Positions 1-7,234 of a stretch of 39,943 nucleotides of DNA are shown piece by piece. Both the position numbers and the translations under genes were made by a program. The notes under the pieces were generated by a model, which had not been told where the DNA came from, ran no database searches, and saw only the letters and a list, made by a program, of their open reading frames with translations. The stretch spans positions 1-39,943 of the forward strand of contig CAZVFE010000009.1 in the NCBI GenBank assembly GCA_964626405.1, given 5' to 3'. This stretch comes from CAZVFE01 sp964626405. Its GTDB lineage: Bacteria; Bacteroidota; Bacteroidia; Cytophagales; Spirosomataceae. The stretch's first letter is position 1. Every line of letters starts with the position of its first letter.

Positions 1-48
1 TTCTCCTCTTTTTTTGTCGGGAATATCAACCCCTGCAATACGAGCCAT
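1..48 (-). CDS. rpsM: 30S ribosomal protein S13, N-terminal fragment
   Basis: Only the first 16 codons are inside the window; the gene continues beyond position 1. They read MARIAGVDIPDKKRGE, which is the characteristic start of bacterial S13, a protein of the 30S head that contacts the P-site tRNA and the inter-subunit bridge. It follows rpmJ on the same strand with a 34 nt gap, the usual infA-rpmJ-rpsM order at the start of the alpha operon. The identification rests on this short but very conserved stretch and on the context. Confidence 0.93.
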   Translation of the reverse strand, partial: MARIAGVDIPDKKRGE

Positions 49-82
49 ATTGTATTATTTATTTTAAAATTCTAACTAAATC

Positions 83-199
83 TTATCCTTGTCTTTGTTT
101 AAACTTTGGATTCTTTTTGTTAATCACATAAAGCTTACCATGTCTGCGAATAACCTTGCATTCAGCGCTACGCTTTTTAATAGATGCCTTAACTTTCAT
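83..199 (-). CDS. rpmJ: 50S ribosomal protein L36 (zinc-free form)
   Basis: A 38-residue gene that starts MKVKASIKKR and ends NPKFKQRQG, typical of L36, a small late-assembling protein of the 50S subunit. L36 of many bacteria binds zinc through three Cys and one His. Here only Cys14 remains: the other positions are Ser11, Asn27 and Phe33, so this is the zinc-independent (C-minus) form, which I recall as usual in Bacteroidota. It sits between infA (16 nt upstream) and rpsM (34 nt downstream). The single Cys14 cannot form the ribbon site alone. The start is fixed by the conserved N-terminus. Confidence 0.95.
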   Translation of the reverse strand: MKVKASIKKRSAECKVIRRHGKLYVINKKNPKFKQRQG

Positions 200-215
200 T
201 TTATTCTTATTTTAA

Positions 216-434
216 TTATTTATATCTATAAACTATTCTTGCTTTTGACAGATCATAAGGAGACATTTCTAATTTTACCTTATCACCTGGTAATATTTTA
301 ATATAATTCATGCGCATCTTGCCTGAAATATGGGCAATTACGACATGGGTATTCTCTAGCTCTACGCGAAACATAGCGTTTGAAAGCGCTTCTAAAATTG
401 TTCCGTCTACTTCTATCGAAGACTGTTTTGCCAT
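216..434 (-). CDS. infA: Translation initiation factor IF-1
   Basis: This 72-residue protein has the usual length of IF-1. It begins MAKQSSIEVDGTILEAL and carries the OB-fold core with the HVVIAHISGKMRMNYIKILPGDKV segment split over residues 30-53; this matches the family. IF-1 occupies the A site of the 30S subunit during initiation and helps IF-2 and IF-3. The gene lies 10 nt after map and 16 nt before rpmJ, so it is very likely co-transcribed with the ribosomal genes. No separate promoter is obvious in the short gap. Confidence 0.95.
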   Translation of the reverse strand: MAKQSSIEVDGTILEALSNAMFRVELENTHVVIAHISGKMRMNYIKILPGDKVKLEMSPYDLSKARIVYRYK

Positions 435-444
435 AATTTTATTT

Positions 445-1251
445 TTATATATTCAGTAATTCAACTGAATTTTTAATTGTTTCTTCAATTTTATCAAAAG
501 TAGTAAGTACATCAGCCTGTCCTTTTTTAACACCAACAGTATGCTCAAAATGAGCAGATGCCTTACGATCTCTCGTTCTAATTGTCCAACCATCTGAATC
601 CTGAGAAATATGTTGAACACCTAAATTAATCATCGGTTCAATGGCAATTACCATTCCTGATTTTAATTTGGGGCCATCACCTTTTCTACCATAGTTTGGA
701 ACCTCTGGACTTTCATGCAGGTTTTTGCCTACGCCATGTCCAACTAATTCCCTAACTACTCCGTATCCAAATCCTTGGGTATAGGATTGAACAGCATTTC
801 CGATATCACCAATGCGATTTCCTTCAATTGCTTTTTCAATTCCTAAGAATAAAGACTCTTTCGTCTTTATCAAGAGTTTTTGAACTTCTTCACTTGTACC
901 GTTTAATGCATAAGTATAGGCACTATCGGCATGGAATCCATTTTTATAAACTCCCCCATCTATTGAGATGATATCACCTTCTTTAATTTTATATCCTCCT
1001 GGTAAGCCGTGTACTACTACATCGTTTACAGAGATACAAAGTGAATAAGGGTATTTTCTCGATCCAACCTGATAATTCAAGAAGGAAGGATGGGCCTTAT
1101 GGTCTTTAATAAATTCGTATGCTACTTTATCTAATTCAAGAGTACTAATACCAGGTTTTATAATTTTGGCAACTTCCGCATGGCAAGCTCCAAGAATTAA
1201 ACCGTTTTCACGAATGATATCAAATTCCTCTTGCGTTTTTAAGTAAATCAT
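445..1251 (-). CDS. map: Methionine aminopeptidase, type I
   Basis: A 268-residue cytoplasmic enzyme that removes the initiator methionine from nascent proteins. The five metal ligands of the family are all visible: Asp98 (IDGG), Asp109 (HADSA), His172 (GHGVG), Glu205 (AIEPM) and Glu236 (HFEHT); His81 of the substrate pocket is also present. There is no N-terminal zinc-finger extension, as expected for the bacterial type Ia form. It lies 5 nt after secY and 10 nt before infA. The secY-map-infA order is common in this operon, although adk, often found between secY and map, is absent here. Confidence 0.96.
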   Translation of the reverse strand: MIYLKTQEEFDIIRENGLILGACHAEVAKIIKPGISTLELDKVAYEFIKDHKAHPSFLNYQVGSRKYPYSLCISVNDVVVHGLPGGYKIKEGDIISIDGGVYKNGFHADSAYTYALNGTSEEVQKLLIKTKESLFLGIEKAIEGNRIGDIGNAVQSYTQGFGYGVVRELVGHGVGKNLHESPEVPNYGRKGDGPKLKSGMVIAIEPMINLGVQHISQDSDGWTIRTRDRKASAHFEHTVGVKKGQADVLTTFDKIEETIKNSVELLNI

Positions 1252-1256
1252 ACTTA

Positions 1257-2576
1257 TTATCTAGCAATCATTTCAGAGCGACCTTTCACTCTACCTGATT
1301 GCATTAGACCTTCATATTTTCTCATCAACAAATAACTTTCTATTTGTTGTAAAGTATCTAAAACTACTCCAACTAAAATCAATAGAGAAGTACCACCATA
1401 GAAAGAAGCTAGGCCTCTTGTTACCCCGAAAAGGTTAGCAATTCCTGGAAGGATAGCAATAATAGCTAATAAAATAGCACCTGGTAGGGTAATATGATCT
1501 AAAACTCTTGCGATATAGCTGGAAGTCTCTTCCCCAGGTTTAAAACCGGGAACAAATCCTCCACCACGTTTCATATCATCTGCAATTTGATTAGGATTAA
1601 TCGAGATTGCTGTATAAAAGAAAGTGAATAAAAGGATAAGAACTGCAAATAATAAATTATACTGCCATGTTGTAAAATCACCAAAAGCTGTTGCAATAGA
1701 CGCAGCCGTTTCACTATTATCAGCAAAAGATTGCGCTACTAATCCAGGGATAAACATCAAAGCTTGGGCAAAGATGATTGGCATTACACCTGAGGCATTT
1801 AATTTCAATGGGATATACTGACGTTCCCCACCTACATTAACTTTATTTTTAGTTACTTGCTTAGCATACTGAACTGGGATTCTTCTAATTGCTTGAGTAA
1901 CAGCAACGGCACCCATAACAATCACGAATAAAACAATTATCTCTAAGATAAAGATTAAAGCACCGGATAATTGTAGGGTAGTAGCTTCTTGAATTAATGA
2001 TGAAGGGAAACGAGAAACGATACCAATCATAATTAACATTGAAATTCCATTACCAATACCTTTATCGGTGATTTTCTCCCCTAGCCACATACAAGTCATT
2101 GTTCCTCCCACTAAAATTACAACTCCATATAATCTAAAGAATAATGGATCAACCATGATTGCTTCAGTTGGAATTCTAATTTGAAGATAGGTAAAGGCTT
2201 GCGCAGCAGTTACGAAAATGGTTAAGATACGTGTAATTTGGTTTAATTTCTTTCTACCAGATTCACCATCTTTTTGCATTTTCTGAAAATACGGAAGAGC
2301 GATAGTTAATAACTGAATTGCAATGGAAGCCGAGATATAGGGCATAATTCCAAGTGCAAAAATCGAGGCATTGCTTAAAGCACCTCCTGAAAACATATTT
2401 AAAAGTCCAAAAAGACCATCATCTCCGATAGCTTGAAGCTTATTAGCATCCAAACCAGGAAGAGCGATATTTGAACCTAAACGAAAGAAAACAATTAAAA
2501 GGACCGTATTAATGATCTTACCTTTCAATTCTTCAATCGAAAAAATATGTTTTATGGTTGTGAAAAATTTATTCAT
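1257..2576 (-). CDS. secY: Protein translocase subunit SecY
   Basis: A 439-residue polytopic membrane protein, the channel subunit of the SecYEG translocon that exports unfolded proteins through, or inserts them into, the inner membrane. It shows the family pattern of ten membrane segments, the plug-region start LGSNIALPGLDANKL after the first helix, GLLNMFSGGALSNASIFALG before the second, and a cytoplasmic C-terminus ending GRSEMIAR. It follows rplO after 17 nt and is followed by map after 5 nt, the expected end of the spc cluster. The length is normal. Confidence 0.97.
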   Translation of the reverse strand: MNKFFTTIKHIFSIEELKGKIINTVLLIVFFRLGSNIALPGLDANKLQAIGDDGLFGLLNMFSGGALSNASIFALGIMPYISASIAIQLLTIALPYFQKMQKDGESGRKKLNQITRILTIFVTAAQAFTYLQIRIPTEAIMVDPLFFRLYGVVILVGGTMTCMWLGEKITDKGIGNGISMLIMIGIVSRFPSSLIQEATTLQLSGALIFILEIIVLFVIVMGAVAVTQAIRRIPVQYAKQVTKNKVNVGGERQYIPLKLNASGVMPIIFAQALMFIPGLVAQSFADNSETAASIATAFGDFTTWQYNLLFAVLILLFTFFYTAISINPNQIADDMKRGGGFVPGFKPGEETSSYIARVLDHITLPGAILLAIIAILPGIANLFGVTRGLASFYGGTSLLILVGVVLDTLQQIESYLLMRKYEGLMQSGRVKGRSEMIAR

Positions 2577-2593
2577 TTTTAATAGGCCGTAGA

Positions 2594-3040
2594 TTATTCA
2601 ACAATTGCTTTTCCTCCAGCTGCCTCGATAGCTGCTTTCGCAGAAGCCGAGAATCCTTTTGCATGAATTTCAATAGCTGAAGTGATTGCTCCTCTGTTTA
2701 ATATTTTAACTAAGTCAGATTTAGAAACTAAACCATGCTCTCTTAATACTTCAAAATCAATTTTCTTTAATTTAAACTCAGATGCTAATGCTTCTAAAGT
2801 ATCTAAATTGATTGCTTTGTATTCTACACGGTTAATGTTCTTGAAACCGAACTTAGGAACACGACGTTGTAAAGGCATCTGACCACCTTCAAATCCACGC
2901 TTACGTGAATAACCTGAACGTGACTGAGCACCTTTATGTCCACGTGTTGAGGTTGCTCCTCTTCCTGAACCTTGTCCACGTCCTACTCTTTTTCTTTGTT
3001 TTACCGAACCTTCTGCAGGTTTTAAATTTGATAAATTCAT
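2594..3040 (-). CDS. rplO: 50S ribosomal protein L15
   Basis: A 148-residue protein starting MNLSNLKPAEGSVKQRKRVG, followed by the Gly/Arg-rich extended tail (GRGQGSGRGATSTRGHKGAQ) that threads into the 23S rRNA, and then the globular domain. The residue pattern and length match L15, a late-assembly protein near the peptidyl-transferase region. It lies 48 nt after rpmD and 17 nt before secY. No unusual features. Confidence 0.97.
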   Translation of the reverse strand: MNLSNLKPAEGSVKQRKRVGRGQGSGRGATSTRGHKGAQSRSGYSRKRGFEGGQMPLQRRVPKFGFKNINRVEYKAINLDTLEALASEFKLKKIDFEVLREHGLVSKSDLVKILNRGAITSAIEIHAKGFSASAKAAIEAAGGKAIVE

Positions 3041-3088
3041 AATTTTATGTGCTTAACGCTGTTTATAAATGAACAACTCGCTTAAATA

Positions 3089-3268
3089 TTAAATATTTTC
3101 TACTTTTACTAAGTGACCAACTGAGTTAATCATTCCCTGGATAGCAGGGTTTAATTCTACTTCAACTGACTTATTAATTTTTCCCAATCCTAAAGCCTTG
3201 ATCGTTCTTTTTTGAACTTCTGGTCTTTTAATGGTACTTCTAACTTGTGTAACTTTTACTTTTGACAT
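3089..3268 (-). CDS. rpmD: 50S ribosomal protein L30
   Basis: A 59-residue gene found by translating the gap between rpsE and rplO. It begins MSKVKVTQVRSTIKRPEVQK and ends GHLVKVENI. The RSxIxRPxxQKxTIxALGLGKIN pattern and the size are diagnostic of bacterial L30, a peripheral 50S protein. It lies 31 nt after rpsE and 48 nt before rplO, the canonical position in the spc operon. The start is fixed by the conserved MSKVKVTQ. Confidence 0.95.
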   Translation of the reverse strand: MSKVKVTQVRSTIKRPEVQKRTIKALGLGKINKSVEVELNPAIQGMINSVGHLVKVENI

Positions 3269-3299
3269 TTTCCTTAAAGTTATGAGAATTTAAATCCTC

Positions 3300-3818
3300 T
3301 TATCCATTAAAAACTTTTTCTAACTTAACTCCTCTTTGGATAGCTACCGAATGAGGTGCTCTCATTTTAGTTAAAGCATCAATTGTTGCTTTAACCACGT
3401 TATGAGGATTGGAAGAACCTTTTGATTTAGCTAATACATCATGTACCCCTACTGATTCTAATACGGCACGCATCGCACCACCGGCGATCAAACCTGTACC
3501 AGGAGCAGCTGGCTTGATAAGAACTAAACCACCTGAATATTTTCCAATTTGCTCATGAGGAATTGTATTCTTGATGATTGGTACTTGGAATAAGTTTTTC
3601 TTAGCATCATCAATTCCTTTAGAAATTGCATCTGTTACCTCGTTGGCTTTTCCCAAACCATATCCTACAACATTCTTACCATCACCAACAACGACGATAG
3701 CAGAGAAGCTGAAACGACGACCACCTTTTACCACTTTGGCAACGCGGTTGATGGCAACTACTTTTTCTTTTAGTTCGCCTTCGTTTAATTTTACTGGTTT
3801 TCCTACTAATTTTGACAT
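3300..3818 (-). CDS. rpsE: 30S ribosomal protein S5
   Basis: A 172-residue protein with the S5 N-terminal double-stranded-RNA-binding domain (VVAINRVAKVVKGGRRFSF, with GYGLGKANEVTDAI after it) and the C-terminal domain (KPAAPGTGLIAGGAMRAVLE). S5 lies on the back of the 30S subunit near the mRNA entry channel and influences decoding accuracy; GKANEV and GLIAGG segments are typical. It starts 6 nt after the rplR stop codon, so translational coupling is likely. Length and start are normal. Confidence 0.97.
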   Translation of the reverse strand: MSKLVGKPVKLNEGELKEKVVAINRVAKVVKGGRRFSFSAIVVVGDGKNVVGYGLGKANEVTDAISKGIDDAKKNLFQVPIIKNTIPHEQIGKYSGGLVLIKPAAPGTGLIAGGAMRAVLESVGVHDVLAKSKGSSNPHNVVKATIDALTKMRAPHSVAIQRGVKLEKVFNG

Positions 3819-3824
3819 ATCTTA

Positions 3825-4175
3825 TTAAAATTGTAAGCCACCCTCACGAGCGCCTTCTGCTAATGATTTAACTTTTCCGTGATATAAATATCCATTTCTA
3901 TCAAATACAACTGATGTAATACCTGCTGCTTTTGCTTTTTCAGCGATTTCCATACCTACTTTTTTAGCAGAATCGATATTGCTGTTGGATTTATTTCCTT
4001 TTACATATGAAGTTGCTGAAACGATTGTTGAGCTAGCATCATCGTTAATAATCTGCGCATAAATCGCAGAATTTGAACGGAAGATTGTTAATCTCGGACG
4101 TTCAGCAGTTCCAGAAATTTTAGAACGAATCGATCTTTTGATTCTAATTCTTCTGTTTTCTTTTTTTGTTGCCAT
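3825..4175 (-). CDS. rplR: 50S ribosomal protein L18 (5S rRNA-binding)
   Basis: A 116-residue protein that begins MATKKENRRIRIKRSIRSKI and ends GREGGLQF after residues typical of L18 (RPRLTIFRSNSAIYAQIIND, FDRNGYLYHGKVKSLAEGAR). L18 binds 5S rRNA and, with L5, joins it to the 50S central protuberance. It lies 49 nt after rplF and 6 nt before rpsE. The gap before its start holds a hairpin (4195-4213) that is nearly identical to the one before rplE, the gene for the other 5S-binding protein in this operon. Confidence 0.97.
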   Translation of the reverse strand: MATKKENRRIRIKRSIRSKISGTAERPRLTIFRSNSAIYAQIINDDASSTIVSATSYVKGNKSNSNIDSAKKVGMEIAEKAKAAGITSVVFDRNGYLYHGKVKSLAEGAREGGLQF

Positions 4176-4194
4176 TTTTATTTATCTATTTAAA

Positions 4195-4213
4195 GATGGA
4201 TTTCCGGCCCATC
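4195..4213 (-). promoter_or_regulatory. Hairpin before rplR, copy 1 of a repeated RNA element
   Basis: On the mRNA-sense strand this reads GATGG-GCCGGAAAT-CCATC: a 5 bp stem closing a 9-base loop, ending 19 nt before the rplR start. Its core (TGGG-Y-CGGAAATCCA) matches the hairpin at 6153-6169 before rplE in 14 of 15 bases. The outer pair differs in a compensatory way (A-T here, G-C there). There is no T-run, so it is not a terminator. A regulatory role, such as binding L18 or L5, is inference from position and repetition. Confidence 0.55.
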
Positions 4214-4224
4214 ATTATTTCAAT

Positions 4225-4782
4225 TTATTTTTTACCACCAGTTTTACCAGCTTTCTTACGTACTTGCTCACCAACGAAACGTACACCTTTACCTTTGTAA
4301 GGTTCAACTTTACGTAATGAACGAATTTTAGCACATACCTGGCCAACTAATTGCTTGTCAATTCCTTCAATAGTGATAGTAGGGTTTTTACCCTTTTCCA
4401 TCGCTGTTTTACAAGAAATCTCAGGAGGAAGTCCCATGAAGATAGCATGTGAATAACCTAAATTTAATTCTAAGACAGTACCTGACATAGCTGCTTTAAA
4501 ACCAACACCGACTAATTCTAGATCTGTTTTATAACCTGCAGAAACACCCACTACCATGTTGTTCAATAAGGAACGATATAAACCGTGCATTGCCTTATGT
4601 CTCTTCTGCTCAGTCGGACGATCAACAGTCATGATATTATCTTCAATTTTGATAATCATTTCTGGATCCACTTGTTGAGATAAAGAACCTTTAGGTCCTT
4701 TTACAGTCACCAAATTACCAGAAGAAATATCGATAGTAACTCCTTGAGGGATTTCGATAATTTTTTTTCCTATTCTTGACAT
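4225..4782 (-). CDS. rplF: 50S ribosomal protein L6
   Basis: A 185-residue protein starting MSRIGKKIIEIPQGVTI with the two tandem L6 domains. The second domain carries the RNA-binding segment (GIDKQLVGQVCAKIRSLRKVEPYKGKGVRF, split here as GIDKQLVGQVCAKIR and KVEPYKGKGVRF), which contacts 23S rRNA near the sarcin-ricin loop. The end is Lys-rich (VRKKAGKTGGKK). It follows rpsH by 49 nt and precedes rplR by 49 nt. Length is normal. Confidence 0.97.
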   Translation of the reverse strand: MSRIGKKIIEIPQGVTIDISSGNLVTVKGPKGSLSQQVDPEMIIKIEDNIMTVDRPTEQKRHKAMHGLYRSLLNNMVVGVSAGYKTDLELVGVGFKAAMSGTVLELNLGYSHAIFMGLPPEISCKTAMEKGKNPTITIEGIDKQLVGQVCAKIRSLRKVEPYKGKGVRFVGEQVRKKAGKTGGKK

Positions 4783-4831
4783 TTTATTTTTGTTTTCGCT
4801 TAAATTATGAGTTTCCTCTTTTCAGCATTAA

Positions 4832-5227
4832 TTAATATACGTAACATAATACCTCTCCACCAACGTGTAGAGATTGTGCTTCCTTATCAGTGATTACACC
4901 TTTGGAAGTAGAGATGATTGCAATTCCTAATCCATTTAATACTCTTGGAAGAGATCCTGCACCGCTATATTTTCTCAAACCTGGTTTAGAAACACGGGTT
5001 AAATTAATAATAGCTGGCTGCTTAGTTACAGGATTGTACTTAAGAGCAATTTTAATGGTCCCTTGAACGCTAGAATCATCTACCATGTAATTCTGAATAT
5101 ATCCTTTATCTAAAAGAACCTTTGTGATTTCTTTTTTGATATTGGAAGCAGGAATTTCCACTACCCTATGACGCGCCTTAATCGCGTTTCTCAATCGGGT
5201 TAAATAATCTGCTATTGGATCTGTCAT
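4832..5227 (-). CDS. rpsH: 30S ribosomal protein S8
   Basis: The start is placed at 5227, giving 131 residues beginning MTDPIADYLTRLRNA, the conserved S8 N-terminus. A longer reading from 5263 would add MQAILPAANNKT, which is not S8-like and would run through a hairpin at 5244-5261, so I reject it. S8 is a primary 16S rRNA-binding protein and in E. coli represses the spc operon by binding its own mRNA. The C-terminal pattern (TSKGVITDKEAQSLHVGGEVLCYVY) is typical. It lies 69 nt after rpsN, one of the longest gaps in the operon. Confidence 0.96.
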   Translation of the reverse strand: MTDPIADYLTRLRNAIKARHRVVEIPASNIKKEITKVLLDKGYIQNYMVDDSSVQGTIKIALKYNPVTKQPAIINLTRVSKPGLRKYSGAGSLPRVLNGLGIAIISTSKGVITDKEAQSLHVGGEVLCYVY

Positions 5228-5243
5228 TGTTTTATTATTTGCC

Positions 5244-5261
5244 GCAGGCAAAATAGCCTGC
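5244..5261 (-). promoter_or_regulatory. Hairpin before rpsH
   Basis: The mRNA-sense strand shows GCAGGC-TATTTT-GCCTGC, a perfect 6 bp GC-rich stem with a 6-base loop, ending 16 nt before the rpsH start in an otherwise AT-rich gap of 69 nt. It is followed by GGCAAATAATAAAACA, not by a T-run, so it is unlikely to terminate transcription. S8 autoregulates the spc operon in E. coli by binding mRNA; whether this hairpin does so here is inference. It could equally just stabilise the mRNA or control initiation. Confidence 0.5.
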
Positions 5262-5296
5262 AAAATTATTAATAATATTTTAAATTTTCAAATTTT

Positions 5297-5566
5297 TTAC
5301 CAGCTAGACTTAGTTACACCAGGAATTAAGCCGGCAGAAGCCATTTCACGGAAAGTTACACGAGAGATTCCGAACTTTCTCATGTATCCACGAGGACGGC
5401 CTGTTAATTTACAACGATTGTGTAAACGAACTGGAGAGGCATTTTTTGGAAGTTTATCCAAACCTTCATAATCCCCAGCAGCTTTTAAAGCAGCTCTTTT
5501 AGATGCGTACTTTGCTACTAATCTTTCACGTTTTCTTGATCTCGCTTTAATCGATTCTTTAGCCAT
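5297..5566 (-). CDS. rpsN: 30S ribosomal protein S14 (zinc-free, long form)
   Basis: An 89-residue S14 that begins MAKESIKARSRKRERLVAKY and contains the conserved core VRLHNRCKLTGRPRGYMRKFG and the end GLIPGVTKSSW. It is the long form without the two CxxC zinc motifs; a single Cys remains in the NRCKLTGR segment. S14 sits in the 30S head. It lies 18 nt after rplE. Together with the zinc-free L36 it means that these two ribosomal proteins do not need zinc. Confidence 0.97.
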   Translation of the reverse strand: MAKESIKARSRKRERLVAKYASKRAALKAAGDYEGLDKLPKNASPVRLHNRCKLTGRPRGYMRKFGISRVTFREMASAGLIPGVTKSSW

Positions 5567-5584
5567 AATATTTTTTATTAAATC

Positions 5585-6142
5585 TTATCTAACTTTATTT
5601 CCAGCGAAAGGCATTCCCATTTCTTTCAATAATGCGTATGCTTCTTCGTTTGTTTTTGCAGTTGTAACAAAAGTAATGTCCATTCCTCCGATTCTATTTA
5701 CCTTATCGATAGAGATTTCAGGGAAAATGATTTGTTCTTTAACGCCTAAGGTATAATTTCCTCTTCCGTCGAACCCTTTTTCAGAAATACCTTTGAAGTC
5801 ACGCACACGTGGAAGAGAAACTGAAGTCAAACGATCGATGAATTCATACATTGTATCTCCTCTTAGAGTAACCTTTACACCGATAGGCATGTTTTCTCTT
5901 AATTTGAAGTTAGAGATAGCCTTTTTGGATAAAGTAGTAACTGCCTTTTGACCAGCGATTAATGTAATTTCATCAGCTGCTTGGTCTACTAATTTTTTAT
6001 CTGCTACAGCTGCTCCTACCCCTTTGTTGATAACAACTTTGGTAATTTTAGGAACTTGCATTACAGATTTATATTGAAATTTTTCCTTCAATGCTGGAAC
6101 AACTTCTTTGATAAATTGCTCTTTTAATCTAGGTGTTGCCAT
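5585..6142 (-). CDS. rplE: 50S ribosomal protein L5 (5S rRNA-binding)
   Basis: I place the start at 6142, giving 185 residues beginning MATPRLKEQFIKEVVPALKEKF, the usual L5 N-terminus. An in-frame GTG at 6169 would add nine unconserved residues and would lie inside the hairpin at 6153-6169, so it is less likely. L5 binds 5S rRNA and contacts the P-site tRNA in the central protuberance. Typical segments are KKAISNFKLRENMPIGVKVTLRG (residues about 80-105, quoted in part) and the FPEISIDKV and GMDITFVTTA stretches. It lies 38 nt after rplX. Confidence 0.96.
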   Translation of the reverse strand: MATPRLKEQFIKEVVPALKEKFQYKSVMQVPKITKVVINKGVGAAVADKKLVDQAADEITLIAGQKAVTTLSKKAISNFKLRENMPIGVKVTLRGDTMYEFIDRLTSVSLPRVRDFKGISEKGFDGRGNYTLGVKEQIIFPEISIDKVNRIGGMDITFVTTAKTNEEAYALLKEMGMPFAGNKVR

Positions 6143-6152
6143 ATTCTTATCT

Positions 6153-6169
6153 GTGGATTTCCGACCCAC
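6153..6169 (-). promoter_or_regulatory. Hairpin before rplE, copy 2 of a repeated RNA element
   Basis: On the mRNA-sense strand this is GTGG-GTCGGAAAT-CCAC, a 4 bp stem with a 9-base loop ending 10 nt before the rplE start. The core differs from the rplR copy at 4195-4213 at only one of 15 bases, inside the loop (T versus C). The stem pair next to the core is G-C here and A-T there, a compensatory change that suggests the RNA fold matters. No terminator-like T-run follows. Function is inferred only from the two positions. Confidence 0.55.
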
Positions 6170-6180
6170 TTTTTAAATTC

Positions 6181-6510
6181 TTATAAAAATTTACCTGACG
6201 ATTTAGAAAATCTTTGCAATTTTCCTTTTTCGTTTAATTTTCTACCTGTTTTAACAGCTTTATCGCCTTCCATAACCATTAGGTTAGAGATATGAATAGA
6301 TCCTTCGATCTTTTCAATTCCACCTTGAGGATTAGCAGCCGTTGGCTTATTGTGTTTTGTTAATAAATTAACTCCTTCAACAATAGCACGAGACTTTTCA
6401 ATGATTACTTCCTTAATAATTCCAGATTTTCCTTTAGAATTACCAGCGATAACCATTACTTTATCTCCTTTTTTAATGTGTAATTTCACGTTTTTTACTT
6501 TCTTTTCCAT
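6181..6510 (-). CDS. rplX: 50S ribosomal protein L24
   Basis: A 109-residue protein with the KOW motif near its N-terminus (KKGDKVMVIAGNSKGKSGII, residues about 13-32), followed by VEGVNLLTKHNKP and the HISNLM segment typical of L24. L24 is an assembly-initiating protein that binds the 5' domain of 23S rRNA. It follows rplN by 36 nt, with a short 5 bp hairpin (6524-6537) in the gap, and precedes rplE by 38 nt. Length is usual. Confidence 0.96.
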   Translation of the reverse strand: MEKKVKNVKLHIKKGDKVMVIAGNSKGKSGIIKEVIIEKSRAIVEGVNLLTKHNKPTAANPQGGIEKIEGSIHISNLMVMEGDKAVKTGRKLNEKGKLQRFSKSSGKFL

Positions 6511-6546
6511 TGTATATTGATTTATTGGAATACCAATGTTTTGTTC

Positions 6547-6915
6547 TTATAATACCTCTGGAGCTAATGAAACAATTTTCATAAATCCTGCATCACGCAA
6601 TTCACGAGCTACTGGTCCGAAAATACGTGTACCTCTTGGCTCGTCATTATTATTTAATAATACTGCTGCGTTATCTTCAAAACGGATATAAGATCCATCT
6701 TTACGACGAACTTCTTTTTTAGTTCGTACAATCACTGCTTTGGAAACTGTACCTTTCTTCATTGAAGAAGAAGACAAGGCTGATTTTACAGTTACCACTA
6801 CTTTATCTCCAATAGAGGCATATCTCTTACCAGTACCACCCAAAACACGAATTACCAATACTTCTTTCGCACCTGAATTATCTGCCACTCCTAATCTTGA
6901 TTCTTGCTGTAACAT
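6547..6915 (-). CDS. rplN: 50S ribosomal protein L14
   Basis: A 122-residue protein starting MLQQESRLGVADNSGAKEVL, the hallmark of L14, with VRTKKEVRRKDGSYIRFEDN and GTRIFGPVARELRD further on. L14 forms inter-subunit bridges and lies near the binding site of the silencing factor RsfS. Gene order rpsQ-rplN-rplX is canonical; it is 36 nt after rpsQ. Length and start are normal. Confidence 0.97.
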   Translation of the reverse strand: MLQQESRLGVADNSGAKEVLVIRVLGGTGKRYASIGDKVVVTVKSALSSSSMKKGTVSKAVIVRTKKEVRRKDGSYIRFEDNAAVLLNNNDEPRGTRIFGPVARELRDAGFMKIVSLAPEVL

Positions 6916-6951
6916 TTCTTCTAATTTTTAATTTTGTAAAACAAGGGTTGA

Positions 6952-7206
6952 TTACTTAGCTTTTTCAATAATTTCAACCAATCTCCAACGCTTATTTTTA
7001 GAAAGCGGACGGGTTTCCATTATTTTAACTGTATCGCCAATACCACATTCATTTTTTTCGTCATGTGCCATTAACTTGGTAGTTTTCTGTACGAACTTTC
7101 CGTACAATGGGTGTTTAACCTTACGGTTAACAGTGATGGTGATGGACTTATCCATTTTATCACTAACTACTTTCCCAATTCTAATTTTTCTTAGATTTCT
7201 TTCCAT
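6952..7206 (-). CDS. rpsQ: 30S ribosomal protein S17
   Basis: An 84-residue protein beginning MERNLRKIRIGKVVSDKMDK, with KHPLYGKFVQKTTKLMAHDE and GDTVKIMETRPLSKNKRWRL, matching the S17 OB fold. S17 is a primary binder of the 5' domain of 16S rRNA. It follows rpmC after a 68 nt gap that carries a 7 bp hairpin (7235-7260). Length is normal. Confidence 0.97.
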   Translation of the reverse strand: MERNLRKIRIGKVVSDKMDKSITITVNRKVKHPLYGKFVQKTTKLMAHDEKNECGIGDTVKIMETRPLSKNKRWRLVEIIEKAK

Positions 7207-7234
7207 TTTATTGCGTTGGGCTTGTTAAACAATT

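Noticed and set aside
4832..5263. Longer rpsH start at 5263
   Set aside because: The extra N-terminal residues are not S8-like and are encoded by a hairpin; MTDPIADYLTRLRNA at 5227 is the conserved start.
5585..6169. GTG start for rplE at 6169
   Set aside because: It adds nine unconserved residues and lies in the repeated hairpin; MATPRL at 6142 matches L5.
6524..6537. ATTGG/CCAAT hairpin before rplX
   Set aside because: Only 5 bp with no repeated partner; too weak to call regulatory.
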